Program-made: the position numbers and the translations under genes
Part shown: in pieces, positions 35,027-45,794 of the stretch
Layout of the letters: each line of letters begins with the position of its first letter
Position numbering within the stretch: position 1 is the stretch's first letter
NCBI RefSeq assembly: GCF_000717025.1
Contig: NZ_JNXG01000019.1
Location: forward strand, 62,001 to 126,000
DNA length: 64,000 nucleotides
Reading direction: 5' to 3'
DNA from: Streptomyces atroolivaceus
GTDB taxonomy: Bacteria > Actinomycetota > Actinomycetes > Streptomycetales > Streptomycetaceae
Notes under the pieces: model-generated
Database searches by the model: none
Seen by the model: only the letters and a program-made list of their open reading frames with translations
What the model was told of the DNA's origin: nothing

Positions 35027-36319
35027 TCACGCCGTCCACTCACGGGCGCGCAGCGGCATGCCCACGGCGCCGCCCTCCCGCGGACGCACCGCGAGGATCT
35101 GGTTGACGCCGATCTTGTTGTGCTCGAAGGAGAGCGCGGAGGCGGCCATGTAGAGCCGCCACACCCTCGCCCGGCCGGGAGAGGTGGCCCGGACGGCCTC
35201 CTTCCAGTGCTTCTCCAGGTTGGCCACCCACTGACGCAGGGTCAGTGCGTAGTGTTCGCGGATCGCCTCGACGTCCCGGGCCTCGAAACCGGCCTCCTCC
35301 AGGGTGGCGACGGTGCGGCCCACCGGGGCCAGTTCGCCGTCGGGGAAGACGTAGGCGTCGATGAACGCGTCGACGTGGTACGCCGACTCGTCCTTCTCGG
35401 GGCGGCGGGCGATCTGGTGGTTGAGCAGCCGGCCGCCGGGTGCGAGCAGGGCGTAGAGGTCGTCGGCGTACTCACGGAATCGGACCGAACCCACGTGCTC
35501 GGCCATGCCGATCGAGGAGATCGCGTCGTACGGGCCGTCCCTGACGTCCCGGTAGTCCTGGACGCGGATCTCGATGCGGTCGGTGAGGCCCTCCTCGGCG
35601 ATGCGCTTGCGGGCGAAGGCCGCCTGTTCGGTGGAGAGGGTCACTCCGGTGACCCGGGCACCGTACTCCCGGGCGGCGTGGATGGCCATGGAACCCCATC
35701 CGCAGCCGACGTCGAGGAGGCGGTCCCCCTCCTGGAGGGCGAGCTTGCGGCAGACGAGGTCGAGCTTGTCGCGCTGGGCGTCCTCGAGTGTGGCACCGTC
35801 CTGCCAGTACGCGCAGGAGTAGACCATGGAGGGGCCGAGGACCATGGCGTAGAAGTCGTTGCCCACGTCGTAGTGGTGGCTGATGGCTTCCCTGTCGCGG
35901 CGCTTGGTGTGCAGCGGGCCGGTGCGGCGGCGGACCTCCTCGGCGGGCGGCCGGGGCAGCGGCCAGGGACCGGCCAGCTGGACGAGACCCCGGGCGAACG
36001 CCCGCACCCTCGGGTCACGGACGGGATGGACGGTGTCCTTCGCGTCGGCGCCGCGCTCCCAGAGCAGCGACGCCACGGCGTTCAGGGCGGCGTACAGATC
36101 CCCGTCGACGTCGATCTCCCCCGCCACCCAGGCGCGGGCCAGGCCCAGTTCGCCCGGCTTCCAGAGCAGTCGGCGCAGGGCGCGGCGGTGGCGCAGGACG
36201 AGGGTGGGGGCACCCGGCGGCCCGGATTCGCTGCCGTCCCAGGCCCGGATCCGGACCGGCAGGGGTTCTCCCAGCAACTCTTCGGCAAGAGCGGTCAGCC
36301 GCGATGCGGCGTCGGCCAT
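35027..36319 (-). CDS. cfa: Cyclopropane-fatty-acyl-phospholipid synthase family protein
   Basis: 430 residues. SAM-dependent methylene transfer to unsaturated acyl chains of membrane lipids. An N-terminal domain (residues 1-130) precedes the methyltransferase core: SHHYDVGNDFYAMVLG, YSCAYW, then motif I LLDVGCGWGSMAIHAARE, VTGVTLSTEQ, SSIGMAEHVG, and the C-terminal HYALTLRQWVANLEKHW. These are classical CFA synthase blocks. ATG 36319 is chosen with GGAGGTG seven bases upstream; GTG 36328 is possible. Monocistronic; some Streptomyces homologues are instead methyltransferases of unknown lipid targets. Confidence 0.92.
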   Translation of the reverse strand: MADAASRLTALAEELLGEPLPVRIRAWDGSESGPPGAPTLVLRHRRALRRLLWKPGELGLARAWVAGEIDVDGDLYAALNAVASLLWERGADAKDTVHPVRDPRVRAFARGLVQLAGPWPLPRPPAEEVRRRTGPLHTKRRDREAISHHYDVGNDFYAMVLGPSMVYSCAYWQDGATLEDAQRDKLDLVCRKLALQEGDRLLDVGCGWGSMAIHAAREYGARVTGVTLSTEQAAFARKRIAEEGLTDRIEIRVQDYRDVRDGPYDAISSIGMAEHVGSVRFREYADDLYALLAPGGRLLNHQIARRPEKDESAYHVDAFIDAYVFPDGELAPVGRTVATLEEAGFEARDVEAIREHYALTLRQWVANLEKHWKEAVRATSPGRARVWRLYMAASALSFEHNKIGVNQILAVRPREGGAVGMPLRAREWTA

Positions 36320-36463
36320 GGTGCACACCTCCGTGGTGGTGTTTCCGAACGTGCCTAAATTCGCATATACGCACCCGAACCGGGCCGCGACACCTCGGGG
36401 CCACGGCGAGGTACACCGGCGTCAACGCCGCCCGGCACCCATGCCATCCCCGTCCGGGGCAAC

Positions 36464-36499
36464 GGAACGGCAAAATACTTGCACTTGCCATCTAGTTCC
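36464..36499. promoter_or_regulatory. Nested inverted repeats upstream of cfa
   Basis: GGAAC (36464-36468)/GTTCC (36495-36499) encloses GGCAA (36469-36473)/TTGCC (36485-36489), with a tandem ACTTGC ACTTGC at 36477-36488. The symmetry and A/T content in the cfa promoter suggest an operator; the regulator is unknown. Confidence 0.35.
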
Positions 36500-36524
36500 G
36501 TGCGCACCAGGGCGTCCTGGAACG

Positions 36525-36568
36525 CCGAAGGGGCCGTCCGCACCACGGATGGCGGACGACCCCTTCGG
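36525..36568 (-). terminator. Terminator of the ndh gene
   Basis: Arms 36525-36540 (CCGAAGGGGCCGTCCG) and 36553-36568 pair over 16 positions with one mismatch, 13 bases past the ndh stop. Confidence 0.75.
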
Positions 36569-36581
36569 TGACGTGCGGGCG

Positions 36582-37985
36582 CTAGGAGGCCTTGGCCTTC
36601 TCGCCGGTCTTGCTCTTGTCGCCGTCGGCCTTGGCCGCGACGGGCGCCGGGCTCGGCTTGGCCGCCTCGTAGAACTCCTCACGCGGAGTCTCCATGGCGC
36701 CGAGCGAGACGACCTCGCGCTTCAGGAACATCGCCAGTGTCCAGTCCGCGAAGATCCGGATCTTGCGGTTCCAGGTCGGCATCGCCATGCCGTGGTAGCC
36801 ACGGTGCATGTACCAGGCGAGACGGCCCTTGAGCTTGATCTTCACCTTGCCGATGACGATCATCGCGACGCCCTTGTGGAGGCCGAGTCCGGCGACCGCA
36901 CCCTTGTTGGCGTGGCTGTACTCCTTCTGCGGGAAGCCCCGCATGCCGGAGATGACGTTGTCGCCGAGGACCTTCGCCTGACGCAGCGCGTGCTGGGCGT
37001 TCGGCGGGCACCAGGCGTTCGGGTTGCCCGCGCGGCGTCCGACCATGTCCGGCACCTGGGCGTTGTCGCCTGCGGCCCAGATGTAGTCGGTGCCCTGGAC
37101 CTGGAGCTTCTCGGAGGTGTCCACGTGACCACGGGGGCCGAGCGGCAGACCGAAGCGCGCCAGCGCCGGGTTCGGCTTCACGCCGGCCGTCCACACGATC
37201 GTGCTGGAGTCGACCTCGAGGCCGTTCTTCAGCACCACGTGACCGTCGACGCAGGAGTCCATGGAGGTCGAGAGGTAGACCTCGACACCACGGCTCTCCA
37301 GGTGCTCCTTGCCGTACGCGCCCAGCTTCGGGCCGACCTCGGGAAGGATCTTGTCGGCGGCGTCGACCAGGATGAAACGCATGTCCTCGCGCTTCACGCT
37401 CGTGTAGTACTTCGCCGCGTCGCGGGCCATGTCCTCGACCTCGCCGATGGTCTCCGCGCCGGCGAAGCCGCCGCCCACGAAGACGAACGTCAGCGCCTTG
37501 CGGCGGACGTCCTCATCGGTCGTCGAGTCGGCCTTGTCCAGCTGCTCGAGGACGTGGTTGCGCAGACCGATGGACTCCTCGATGCCCTTCATGCCGATGC
37601 CCTGCTCGGCGAGGCCGGGAATCGGGAAGGTGCGGGAGACCGCGCCCATCGCGATGACCAGGTAGTCGAAGGGCAGCTCGTAGGCCTCGCCGACGAGCGG
37701 CGCGACCGTGGCGACCTTGCGGTCCTGATCGATGGTCGTGACACGGCCGGTGAGAACCTCGGCCTTGGGCAGCACGCGTCGCAGCGGGACGACGACATGC
37801 CGAGGCGAGATGCTGCCGGCAGCAGCTTCGGGGAGGAAGGGCTGGTACGTCATGTACGAGCGCGGGTCGACGACCGTGACGGTCGCCTCTCCATACCGCA
37901 TCTTCTTCAGAATGCGACGAGCTGCGTACAGGCCTACGTACCCACCGCCTACAACGAGGATCCTGGGACGCTCCGTGGTGCTCAT
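36582..37985 (-). CDS. ndh: Type II NADH dehydrogenase (NDH-2)
   Basis: Single-subunit FAD enzyme passing electrons from NADH to menaquinone at the inner face of the membrane without proton pumping. 467 residues. FAD-binding RILVVGGGYVGLYAARRILK at residue 8, NADH-binding LTFVFVGGGFAGAETIGEVEDMA at about 165, the quinone-site loop TYQPFLPEAAAGSI, and FAD-contacting GTDYIWAAGDNAQVPD, then WCPPNAQHALRQAKVLGDN. The C-terminus ends in a Lys/Ala-rich tail. ATG 37985 has a weak ribosome site. A Rex-like operator lies 310 bases upstream, consistent with control by the NADH/NAD ratio. Confidence 0.94.
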   Translation of the reverse strand: MSTTERPRILVVGGGYVGLYAARRILKKMRYGEATVTVVDPRSYMTYQPFLPEAAAGSISPRHVVVPLRRVLPKAEVLTGRVTTIDQDRKVATVAPLVGEAYELPFDYLVIAMGAVSRTFPIPGLAEQGIGMKGIEESIGLRNHVLEQLDKADSTTDEDVRRKALTFVFVGGGFAGAETIGEVEDMARDAAKYYTSVKREDMRFILVDAADKILPEVGPKLGAYGKEHLESRGVEVYLSTSMDSCVDGHVVLKNGLEVDSSTIVWTAGVKPNPALARFGLPLGPRGHVDTSEKLQVQGTDYIWAAGDNAQVPDMVGRRAGNPNAWCPPNAQHALRQAKVLGDNVISGMRGFPQKEYSHANKGAVAGLGLHKGVAMIVIGKVKIKLKGRLAWYMHRGYHGMAMPTWNRKIRIFADWTLAMFLKREVVSLGAMETPREEFYEAAKPSPAPVAAKADGDKSKTGEKAKAS

Positions 37986-38433
37986 GCCATCGAGTATCCA
38001 CCCCCCTCGGGGGGCATGCTCGTGAGCCCCTTCACAAGGTATGCGCCGCCCTCTGCTACACTTCGCCGCCCACGTGACCCAGGTCATGCCACGGGGCGGG
38101 AACCACGACGTTCCGGCGAACGTTGTTCACCACTTGTGAGCTGGCCCTTGAGCCGCCGGACGGGATGAACGACCCACCCCGGACACCCTCCGGCCACACC
38201 CCCGCAACGCCCCCGTATCACCACCGTGCGGGCCCACGGGCCGCCTGCACGGCCCCCTCGGAGCAGAACTTCGCCCAGTGGGGCCGAATTCCTTGTGAAG
38301 AAGTTCACGAAGTTTCTCGTCGCCCCACGCGAAAGACCTCCCCGAACAGGTCCGGAGAGGTCTTCACCAGCTCAAAAGTGCAGGCGGGGATGCGTTTGAG
38401 CGACATCTCACCGCGTCTGCCCCCGCGCTGTGA
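37986..38433. other. Long intergenic region upstream of ndh
   Basis: These 448 bases between the ppx stop and the ndh start contain no credible gene. Visible elements are a Rex-like site at 38293-38310, a small TGACC-CA-GGTCA palindrome at 38075-38086 about 90 bases before the ndh start, and a less symmetric GTTCAC...GTGAGC pair around 38125-38142. Confidence 0.55.
38293..38310. promoter_or_regulatory. Rex-like operator (ROP) in the ndh upstream region
   Basis: TTGTGAAGAAGTTCACGA matches the Streptomyces Rex operator TTGTGAA-N4-TTCACAA with one mismatch (G for A in the second half-site). Rex senses NADH/NAD and represses respiratory genes; an ndh-type gene is an expected target. The site is 310 bases from the ndh start, so a long leader or distal promoter is required. 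Confidence 0.65.
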
Positions 38434-39375
38434 TCAGGCGGCCGACCAGGCGATCCCGTCGAGAATGTCGTGTTCGCTGACGACGACCTCTCGAGCCCCG
38501 GCCCGCTCCATCACCGCGAGCAGCACGAGCGCCCCCGAGGTGATCACGTCGACCCGGCCCGGATGCATCGCGGGGACCGCCGCGCGCTCCGCGTGGGTCG
38601 AGGCGAGCAGCCGGCCGGTGATCTCCCGTACCTGCTCGAGGGAGACCCGGGAGTGGTGGATCGCCTCGGAGTCGTACTCCTCCAGCCCGAGCGCCATGGC
38701 GGCGACGGTGGTGACCGTCCCGGCCAGTCCGACGAGCGTCGCCGCCGAGGAGAGCGGCACGGTCTCCTCGGCGAGATCCAGGGCGGCATCGATGTCCGCG
38801 CGGATCGCGGCGACCCGGTCCGGCGTGGCCGGATCCACGACGGCCCCGTCCAGGACGAGGTGACGCTCGGTCATGCGTACGCAGCCGATGTCCACGGACC
38901 GGGCGGCGCGGACACGGTCGTCACCGACGACGAACTCGGTGGAGCCGCCACCGATGTCCACGACGAGATACGGCTTCTCCAGGTGGTCGCTGCCCACCAG
39001 TTCCTTGGTGGCGCCGTCGAAGGAGAGCTGCGCCTCCTGGTCGCCCGTGATGACCTCGGGCTCGACGCCCAGGATCTCCAGGACGCCCCGGACGAACGTG
39101 TCGCTGTTCTCCGCGTCGCGCGAGGCCGACGTGGCGACGAACCGGATCCGCTCGGCGCCCAGCTCCTTGACCGCCTCCGCGTACTCACGGCAGGCGTCAA
39201 AGGTGCGTTCGAGCGCTTCGGGTGCCATCCGGCCGGTCCGGTCGACGCCCTGGCCGAGCCGGACGATCCGCATCCGGCGGTCGAGCTCGCTGAAGTCCCC
39301 GGTCGCGGGGTCCACGTCCGCGACGAGCAGGCGGATCGAGTTGGTACCGCAGTCGATGGCGGCAACGCGGGTCAT
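38434..39375 (-). CDS. ppx: Exopolyphosphatase Ppx/GppA family
   Basis: 313 residues, actin-like ATPase fold. Phosphate-1 RVAAIDCGTNSIRLLVADVDP, connect-1, phosphate-2 YLVVDIGGGSTEFVVGD, and the adenosine-like GLAGTVTTVAAMALGL. Hydrolyses terminal phosphate of polyphosphate and/or pppGpp. The actinobacterial short form (about 310 residues) lacks the C-terminal HD domain found in E. coli Ppx, as here. ATG 39375. Upstream genes DUF501 and divIC are on the same strand at short distance, forming a conserved housekeeping group. Confidence 0.95.
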   Translation of the reverse strand: MTRVAAIDCGTNSIRLLVADVDPATGDFSELDRRMRIVRLGQGVDRTGRMAPEALERTFDACREYAEAVKELGAERIRFVATSASRDAENSDTFVRGVLEILGVEPEVITGDQEAQLSFDGATKELVGSDHLEKPYLVVDIGGGSTEFVVGDDRVRAARSVDIGCVRMTERHLVLDGAVVDPATPDRVAAIRADIDAALDLAEETVPLSSAATLVGLAGTVTTVAAMALGLEEYDSEAIHHSRVSLEQVREITGRLLASTHAERAAVPAMHPGRVDVITSGALVLLAVMERAGAREVVVSEHDILDGIAWSAA

Positions 39376-39409
39376 GGGGCTCCTGTGGTTGTACGGGCGG
39401 CGCGCAAGG

Positions 39410-39952
39410 TCAGGACGCGTCCGGTTCGGCCTCGGAACCGCACGGCGTGACGCACGGCCCCTTCGCCCACCATTCCGGCAGCATCGCGATCGCCTCGTCG
39501 CCCAGCGGGTTCACGCCGGGGCCCGCCGCCAGCGAGTGGCCGACCAGGACGTGCAGGCACTTCACCCGGTCCGGCATGCCGCCCGCGCTCGGGAAGCCCT
39601 CCAGGACCTCGATGGCGTCGCGCCGTGCGAGGTAGTCCTCGTGCGCGGCGCGGTAGGCGGCGGCCAGCTCCGGGTCCGTGGTGAGCCGCTCGGTCATCTC
39701 CTTCATGACCCCGTTGGCCTCCAGCGTGCCGATCGCGGACGCGGCACGCGGGCAGGTCAGGTAGTACGTCGTCGGGAACGGCGTGCCGTCCTCCAGACGG
39801 GGCTGTGTCTCGACCACGTCCGGGTTGCCGCACGGACAGCGGTGCGCGATGGCGCGCAGCCCACGCGGCGGCCGGCCGAGCTGGAGCTCGAACGCGGCGA
39901 TGTCCGCATCGGTGGGCGTGGTGGATTCGGTCTGCGGAGGGGGCGTGTCCAT
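39410..39952 (-). CDS. DUF501 domain-containing protein
   Basis: 180 residues. The DUF501 core runs from DIAAFELQLGRPPRGLRAIAHRCPCGNPDVV to PDRVKCLHVLVGHSLAAGPG. Three or four conserved cysteines (HRCPCG, YLTCPR, VKCLH) hint at a metal-binding fold. Function unknown. The gene is nearly always found between divIC and ppx in actinobacteria, as here. ATG 39952 is chosen with an AAGG site; ATG 39970 would add six residues. Confidence 0.9.
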   Translation of the reverse strand: MDTPPPQTESTTPTDADIAAFELQLGRPPRGLRAIAHRCPCGNPDVVETQPRLEDGTPFPTTYYLTCPRAASAIGTLEANGVMKEMTERLTTDPELAAAYRAAHEDYLARRDAIEVLEGFPSAGGMPDRVKCLHVLVGHSLAAGPGVNPLGDEAIAMLPEWWAKGPCVTPCGSEAEPDAS

Positions 39953-40054
39953 GCCTGCCTTGAATGTCATCGGTCGGACTGTATGAATCGGTGCGGGGGG
40001 AGGGCTGGGCGCGGAGGGACCGTCGTGGTCACCGGACCCGGCGCGGGGGCGGGG

Positions 40055-40525
40055 TCACTCGCGGTCCGCGCTGTCGACGCCGTCCCACAGGTTGGAGTGC
40101 CAGGGCCGCCCCGTCGCCCCCGGCTCGCCCCGCCGCACCTCGGCCGCGTCCGGGTCGACCACCGTGTAGGCGGTCTCGCCGGGCATCACGTAGTGGAGGT
40201 GCTGGCGTGCGAGACGACGGATGTACGCGTCGTCCTTGAGCCGCGCCTTCTCGTCGCGCAGCTCCTCGGTGCGCTGGCGGGCCTCCTGCGAGAGCCTCTC
40301 CTGTTCCGCGATCTGGTCGCGCTGGGAGATGTACTGCCGCATGGGATACGCGAGGGCGACCACGAGGGAACAGACGATCAGGGCGAGGAACGCGGCCCGG
40401 CCGGTGAGCCGGGAGCGGCGGGCCTGCCTGCGGTTCTGGGACCGGTAGACGCGGGCCGCCGTCTGCTCACCGAGCAGCCGCAGCCTGGTCGCGGTGGAGA
40501 ACCGGTCGCGGTTCTTCCCGGCCAT
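40055..40525 (-). CDS. divIC: Septum formation initiator family protein (DivIC/FtsB-like)
   Basis: 156 residues. Basic cytoplasmic N-terminus (RSQNRRQARRSRLTGRAA), one membrane helix (FLALIVCSLVVALAYPM), then an extracytoplasmic coiled coil (QIAEQERLSQEARQRTEELRDEKARLKDDAYIRRLA in pieces) and the DivIC/FtsB end HLHYVMPGETAYTVVD. Part of the FtsL/FtsQ/DivIC divisome subcomplex in the septal membrane. ATG 40525. In the group eno-divIC-DUF501-ppx on one strand. Confidence 0.93.
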   Translation of the reverse strand: MAGKNRDRFSTATRLRLLGEQTAARVYRSQNRRQARRSRLTGRAAFLALIVCSLVVALAYPMRQYISQRDQIAEQERLSQEARQRTEELRDEKARLKDDAYIRRLARQHLHYVMPGETAYTVVDPDAAEVRRGEPGATGRPWHSNLWDGVDSADRE

Positions 40526-40548
40526 GTCTCACGCCTCCCCGTTACGCA

Positions 40549-40593
40549 CGTCCGTCCCCGCACACGGTACGGGACCGGATGCGGGGACGGACG
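40549..40593 (-). terminator. Terminator after enolase
   Basis: CGTCCGTCCCCGCA (40549-40562) pairs perfectly with TGCGGGGACGGACG (40580-40593), 14 base pairs, 27 bases beyond the eno stop and just before the divIC start. Confidence 0.75.
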
Positions 40594-40619
40594 GAGGCTG
40601 GTGCCCCGGACGCGGGCTG

Positions 40620-43122
<2,503 letters not shown>

Positions 43123-43296
43123 GGTCGAAGGTGCCCGCGGTGCGAGCGGCTCCGACCGTAATCACAGACAACCCCGACATTCAAAGATGGACATAACGGC
43201 TAATCAGCCCGTACCGGTCCGACAGGGGGAGTCGTTTCCGCAGGTCGGAGCCAATTTGGACGGACCGGACGGACAGGGCGCGCCAGTTGAAGCAAA

Positions 43297-43330
43297 GAGA
43301 CCCATGTCTCACTTACGCATAAGTGGACAT
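43297..43330. promoter_or_regulatory. Overlapping inverted repeats between rpfC and the rpfA leader
   Basis: CACTTA-CGCA-TAAGTG (43310-43325) has perfect 6-base arms, extended outward by ATGTC (43304-43308) and GACAT (43326-43330) with one bulged T. It overlaps GAGAC-CCAT-GTCTC (43297-43310). It lies about 180 bases upstream of the riboswitch, a likely promoter-proximal operator for rpfA. Confidence 0.45.
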
Positions 43331-43376
43331 AGGCCTCTGAACTACCCCTGCTTTCGGGGCGTTTTCCCGCTTTTGA

Positions 43377-44393
43377 TCAGTTGGCGCCGGTGGTCTCCGT
43401 CCGGGCGTCCTGCGCGTCCGCACCGAGGCCGGTACCGAGGTCCAGGCTCTGGCCCGGAAGGATCAGGTCAGGGTCGGAGCCCAGCTCCGTCCTGTTGGCC
43501 TCGTAGAGCGCGGTCCAGCCGCCGGGAAGCTCCTGCGCGTCGGCGATCGCCCAGAGGTTGTCGCCCTCACGGACGGTGTACGCCCCCTCCGCGCCCTGAC
43601 GCGCGTCGGAGTCGCCCCGCGAGGCGTGACGGCCGGACTCGCCGCGCCCGTCGCCCAGCTCCGGTCCGGTGCTCGCCTCGGGAGCCGGTACGCCACGGTG
43701 CTTTCCACCCTTCGCCCCGTCACCCTTCGCCCCGTCACCCCTCGACGCACCGGACGTCCCGGAGGCCTCGGGGGACGGAGTGGCGGACGGAGACGCCTCG
43801 CCGGCCTCGTCACCCTCGTCCGGGCCGTCGGACGCGCTTCCGCTCGCCCCGTCCTTCGCACCGGAGTCGCCGGAGCGGTCGGAGTCGTCGGAGTCCTCCG
43901 CCTCGCCGGCGGCGTCCGCCGGGTCCGACGCCTCCGGTGAGGGGGTTTCGGACGGGGTCGCGGTGTCCGAGGGCTCGGCGGCCGCCTCGCCGCCCGGGTC
44001 GATGCCGGGCAGCGTCCCGTCCAGGGCGAGGCCGGAGATCACCGCGCAGCTGGCCCACGCCTGGGAGCCCTCCTCGTCGAGCACCTTCTCCGCGACCGCG
44101 ATCTGCTGCGAGCGGCTCGCCAGGTCCGCACGGGGCGCGTACGCCGTGCCTCCGTACGCGGACCAGGTGTCCTGCGAGAACTGCAGGCCGCCGTAGTAGC
44201 CGTTGCCGAGGTCGGCGCTCCACATGCCGCCGCTCTCGCATTCGGCGACCCGGTCCCAGGTCGACGCCTCGGCGGCCTGCGCGCCGCCCGCACCGAGCAG
44301 CGGGATGGCGATGGCCGACCCTGTGACGCCTGCGGCGACGACGATGGCGGGTGCCTGGCGAGGGCGACGGTGTCTGCCGGTCGCGGAGCCCAT
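43377..44393 (-). CDS. rpfC: Resuscitation-promoting factor with long acidic linker (RpfC-like)
   Basis: 338 residues, secreted. Signal peptide (AIVVAAGVTGSAIAIPLLGAGGAQA), Rpf domain (STWDRVAECESGGMWSADLG with the catalytic Glu, [39 protein letters not shown]), then about 150 residues of Ser/Asp/Glu/Pro-rich low-complexity linker with GDGAKGDGAKGG-like repeats, and a C-terminal LysM domain (YTVREGDNLWAIADAQEL ... LILPGQSLDLG). Same domain order as RpfA but with a much longer, acidic linker, probably spanning the wall. No riboswitch is seen in its 105-base upstream gap. Paralogue adjacent to rpfA, same strand. Confidence 0.95.
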   Translation of the reverse strand: MGSATGRHRRPRQAPAIVVAAGVTGSAIAIPLLGAGGAQAAEASTWDRVAECESGGMWSADLGNGYYGGLQFSQDTWSAYGGTAYAPRADLASRSQQIAVAEKVLDEEGSQAWASCAVISGLALDGTLPGIDPGGEAAAEPSDTATPSETPSPEASDPADAAGEAEDSDDSDRSGDSGAKDGASGSASDGPDEGDEAGEASPSATPSPEASGTSGASRGDGAKGDGAKGGKHRGVPAPEASTGPELGDGRGESGRHASRGDSDARQGAEGAYTVREGDNLWAIADAQELPGGWTALYEANRTELGSDPDLILPGQSLDLGTGLGADAQDARTETTGAN

Positions 44394-44498
44394 GGGATTG
44401 CCTTCCGTGTGACTGACATGTGACGGGTGAGTCGAACGGTGAACCTAGCCCTACTCGAACGTGTGTCACAAGTCGATGCAGCGGAGATCACGTGAAAG

Positions 44499-45794
44499 TC
44501 ACGGAGTTGACAGCGTGTCACCTTTACCGGCCGGATTCCCCGGATCGAACTCCACGGGAAGCGTGCGCAGTCCACGCATGATGAGCCCGCCGCGCCACCG
44601 CAAATCGGCAGGTTCCGCAGCGAGCCGCAGGTCGGGGAGGCGTCTCAACAGCGTCGCCAGCGCCACCCGGCCCTCCAGCCGGGCCAGCGGCGCGCCCACG
44701 CAGTAGTGGATGCCGTGCCCGTAGCCGAGGTGCTGATTGTCACTCCGTGCGAGATCCAGGGTGTCCGCATCCTGGAACCGCTCGGGATCCCGGTCGGCGG
44801 CGGCCAGCACCACGAGAACGGGGTCCCCCACCGCGATGTCCTGCCCTCCCAGGTTCACGGGTTCGGTGGCGTAGCGCCACGTCGCGAGCTCCACCGGTCC
44901 GTCGTAGCGCAGCAGCTCCTCGATGCCCGTGGCGAGCAGCTCCGTCTCCCCGGCGGCCAGCGAGCGTTCCAGGCGTTCACGCTGGGCCGGGTTGCGCAGC
45001 AGCGCGTAGGTGCCGTTGCCGATGAGATTCACCGTCGTCTCGAAACCGGCGAAGAGGAGGATGAAGGCCATGGCGGCGGCCTCGTTCTCACTGAGGTGCT
45101 CACCGTGGTCGCTCGCCCGGATCAGCCCGGAGATCAGGTCGTCGCCGGGATTCTCCCTCTTGCGGTGGATGAGTTCGGCGAGGTAGCCGCGCATCTTCTT
45201 GACCGATCTGGCCACCCCGCCGCGCGGCCCCCCGCCGTGCCGGATCATCATGCCCGCCCAGTCGCGGAAGTCGTCCTGGTCCTCGCGCGGCACACCGAGC
45301 AGGTCGCAGATCGCGTAGATGGGGAGGGGGAAGGCGAAGTCATGGATGAGGTCCGCCTTCCCCTCCTCGATGAAGCTGTCGATGAGGCGGTCCGTCAGTT
45401 CCTGCACGCGCGGCGCGAACTCCGCGACCCGGCGCGGGGTGAACGCCTTGGACACGAGCCGGCGCAGCCGGGTGTGGTCCGGGGGGTCGATGTTCAGCAG
45501 ATGCGTCATCAGCTCCGCCTTGCGCTCCCCCGGGATGCCCGTCTTGCCCTTGGCGTTGGCGGACCCCGCATGGTGGGCCGGGTTCTTGGAGAGCCGGGTG
45601 TCGGCGAGGGCCTGCCTGGCGTCGGCGTACCGGGTCACCAGCCAGGCCTCGACACCGCTGGGCAGCGCCGTGCGGTGCACGGGGCTGTGCTCGCGGAGCC
45701 AGGCATAGGCCGGGTACGGGTCGGTGGCGAACTCCCAGGTGAAGAGTTCGGGCGCTGCGTCGGGCGCGGGGGCGCTCTCGGGGCTGTCGTTCAC
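44499..45794 (-). CDS. Cytochrome P450 (CYP107-like)
   Basis: 431 residues, cytoplasmic haem monooxygenase. I-helix LLFAGFETTVNLIGN with the oxygen-activating Glu-Thr pair, ExxR in GIEELLRYDGPVE, haem-binding LGYGHGIHYCVGAPLARLE with the thiolate Cys, and the N-terminal NIDPPDHTRLRRLVSKAFTPR motif. The pattern is that of the CYP107 family. No ferredoxin or ferredoxin reductase gene is adjacent, so electron partners are elsewhere. The ATG overlaps the mazG stop by four bases, so it is cotranscribed with mazG. Substrate unknown; the location is conserved in Streptomyces, suggesting a core function. Confidence 0.95.
   Translation of the reverse strand: MNDSPESAPAPDAAPELFTWEFATDPYPAYAWLREHSPVHRTALPSGVEAWLVTRYADARQALADTRLSKNPAHHAGSANAKGKTGIPGERKAELMTHLLNIDPPDHTRLRRLVSKAFTPRRVAEFAPRVQELTDRLIDSFIEEGKADLIHDFAFPLPIYAICDLLGVPREDQDDFRDWAGMMIRHGGGPRGGVARSVKKMRGYLAELIHRKRENPGDDLISGLIRASDHGEHLSENEAAAMAFILLFAGFETTVNLIGNGTYALLRNPAQRERLERSLAAGETELLATGIEELLRYDGPVELATWRYATEPVNLGGQDIAVGDPVLVVLAAADRDPERFQDADTLDLARSDNQHLGYGHGIHYCVGAPLARLEGRVALATLLRRLPDLRLAAEPADLRWRGGLIMRGLRTLPVEFDPGNPAGKGDTLSTP

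Noticed and set aside
44394..44498. A second ydaO riboswitch upstream of rpfC.
   Set aside because: The gap is only 105 bases and none of the conserved ydaO blocks is present.
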